From NCBI GenBank assembly GCA_008501765.1, contig QQUE01000002.1, positions 1,052,336 through 1,116,335 on the forward strand: a stretch of DNA of 64,000 bases, in the 5' to 3' direction. Shown one piece after another: positions 63,358-64,000 of the stretch; within the stretch, counting starts at the first letter, position 1; the number at the start of each line of letters is the position of its first letter. Both the position numbers and the translations under genes were made by a program. Under the pieces are notes generated by a model, which ran no database searches, had not been told where the DNA came from, and was given only the letters and a program-made list of their open reading frames with translations. The stretch is from Calditrichota bacterium. Its GTDB lineage: Bacteria > Zhuqueibacterota > Zhuqueibacteria > Zhuqueibacterales > Geothermadaptataceae.

Positions 63358-64000
63358 CTAGCGTGGTTCCAGTTCGACGTTTTCCGGTTCCGGTTGTTCG
63401 CTCTGATTCGTCGCATCTTTTTGTTCAAGTGCATCTTTAAAGTGCAGATTTTCTTTCCAAAAATAGATAAAGCCGGCCAAAGTCATGGGGATGTAGTTCG
63501 ATAAATGCAAAATGATCGCAAAACTCGAGGCAGCATTGGCATCGATTCCGAACAATGCCAAACCCTGAATGCAAAAATAATGATAGGTCCCGACAAATCC
63601 TGGTGAGGCAGGAATCATGATGCCAATGCTGACCATTACAAGCAAAACCAGGCTGGCAATCATAATCGAGGCGCCCTGCGGAACAAGGTCGAAAACATAA
63701 AAAGTTACGTAGACCATGCCTGCATAGAGCAACCAGAGTAGAATGCTCTGAATGAGAATAATGCCATAGTGATCGGATTTTCGCAAAACCTCAAAACCCT
63801 GCAAAAAGGACCGCATCATGCGGTAAATCGTTTTTTTAATTTTATAGGGAAGAGGAGTGGAAAGCCTCCAGACGAAGTGCATCGTTTGCTGCGTTTTCCT
63901 TAAAAGCATCACAATGAAAAAGATGAGCGAAATAGCGCCAAGGAAAATAAAAAAACCGGCTTGTTCAATCCTCTCGGGAAATTCATGAAAGAGGACAGTG
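63358..64000 (-). CDS. Flippase-like (lysylphosphatidylglycerol synthase TM) membrane protein, 3' part
   Basis: The frame is open to the right edge, so the N-terminal part is missing; about 213 C-terminal residues are visible. Hydrophobic helices are interrupted by ASPGFVGTYHYFCIQGLALFGI and SNYIPMTLAGFIYFWKEN, the conserved C-terminal helices of the LPG synthase TM/'flippase-like' family (UPF0104). Members move lipids or resemble MprF membrane domains. A polar, acidic tail follows. It is separated from the GGCT gene by 224 bp. Confidence 0.88.
   Translation of the reverse strand, partial: TVLFHEFPERIEQAGFFIFLGAISLIFFIVMLLRKTQQTMHFVWRLSTPLPYKIKKTIYRMMRSFLQGFEVLRKSDHYGIILIQSILLWLLYAGMVYVTFYVFDLVPQGASIMIASLVLLVMVSIGIMIPASPGFVGTYHYFCIQGLALFGIDANAASSFAIILHLSNYIPMTLAGFIYFWKENLHFKDALEQKDATNQSEQPEPENVELEPR

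Overview
The window looks like chromosomal DNA of a Gram-negative bacterium of the FCB group, most likely a Calditrichota/KSB1-like lineage. Two secreted proteins end in type IX secretion (T9SS) type-A sorting domains, one with the Calditrichota-style 'NYPNPFNP' motif. There is also a GWxTD protein, two Omp85-type outer-membrane barrels, many signal-peptide lipoproteins, a bacillithiol operon and a class II (B12) ribonucleotide reductase. The lineage is an inference from gene content; no rRNA or tRNA gene is visible.

Layout. 0-5 kb: the N-terminal part of a DsbD/ScsB thiol reductase running off the left edge, an OsmC protein, and a DUF2868 membrane protein overlapping a DUF3482 GTPase. 5-12 kb: SMP-30-like lactonase, small membrane protein, M49 (DPP III-like) lipoprotein peptidase, and a CocE-like protein that has lost all three catalytic residues. 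12-16.3 kb: a regulatory operon of a GAF-AAA+-Fis activator with a degenerate GAFTGA loop, a Cache/HAMP/PP2C phosphatase, a RsbW-like kinase and a STAS antagonist. This is a complete partner switch with no sigma factor beside it. 16.5-21.6 kb: beta-lactamase-fold lipoprotein, TPR lipoprotein, canonical NtrC-type response regulator, M23 peptidase. 22-30 kb: a GH2-like ectodomain fused to a polytopic membrane domain, SMC, and a GWxTD protein. 30-33 kb: fluoride channel CrcB, cysteine desulfurase and Mrp/ApbC Fe-S carrier. 33-43 kb: beta-propeller lipoprotein, outer-membrane transporter-like barrel, M28 and M3 peptidases, and a T9SS-sorted beta-helix protein. 43-47 kb: an AT-rich accessory patch with an orphan MNT nucleotidyltransferase, a truncated IS481-like transposase and an unrecognised secreted propeller-like protein. 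47-64 kb: exonuclease, NrdJ, BshC-BshB1, amidase, peptide deformylase, T9SS-sorted CotH protein, RsmE, two Omp85 barrels, a propeller lipoprotein, a gamma-glutamylcyclotransferase and a flippase-like membrane protein leaving the right edge.

Repeats. Two ~160-bp MITE-like elements (34283-34442 and 54280-54440) are about 93% identical, have matching inverted ends and are flanked by different 8-10 bp direct repeats, so this looks like a genuine small transposable element. A third element with 17-bp inverted ends (38128-38324) carries an internal REP-like sequence. Two degenerate CACAGAG stem-loops lie at 32.9 and 47.2 kb. Several clear intrinsic terminators separate transcription units.

The genes suggest a heterotroph with heavy investment in exported peptidases and envelope proteins, low-molecular-weight thiol chemistry (bacillithiol, OsmC, DsbD, cysteine desulfurase, Mrp) and layered regulation by AAA+ activators. 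The most unusual points are the partner switch tied to a GAFTGA-less activator, the triad-less CocE homologue, the catalytically degenerate GH2-membrane fusion, and the MITE pair.
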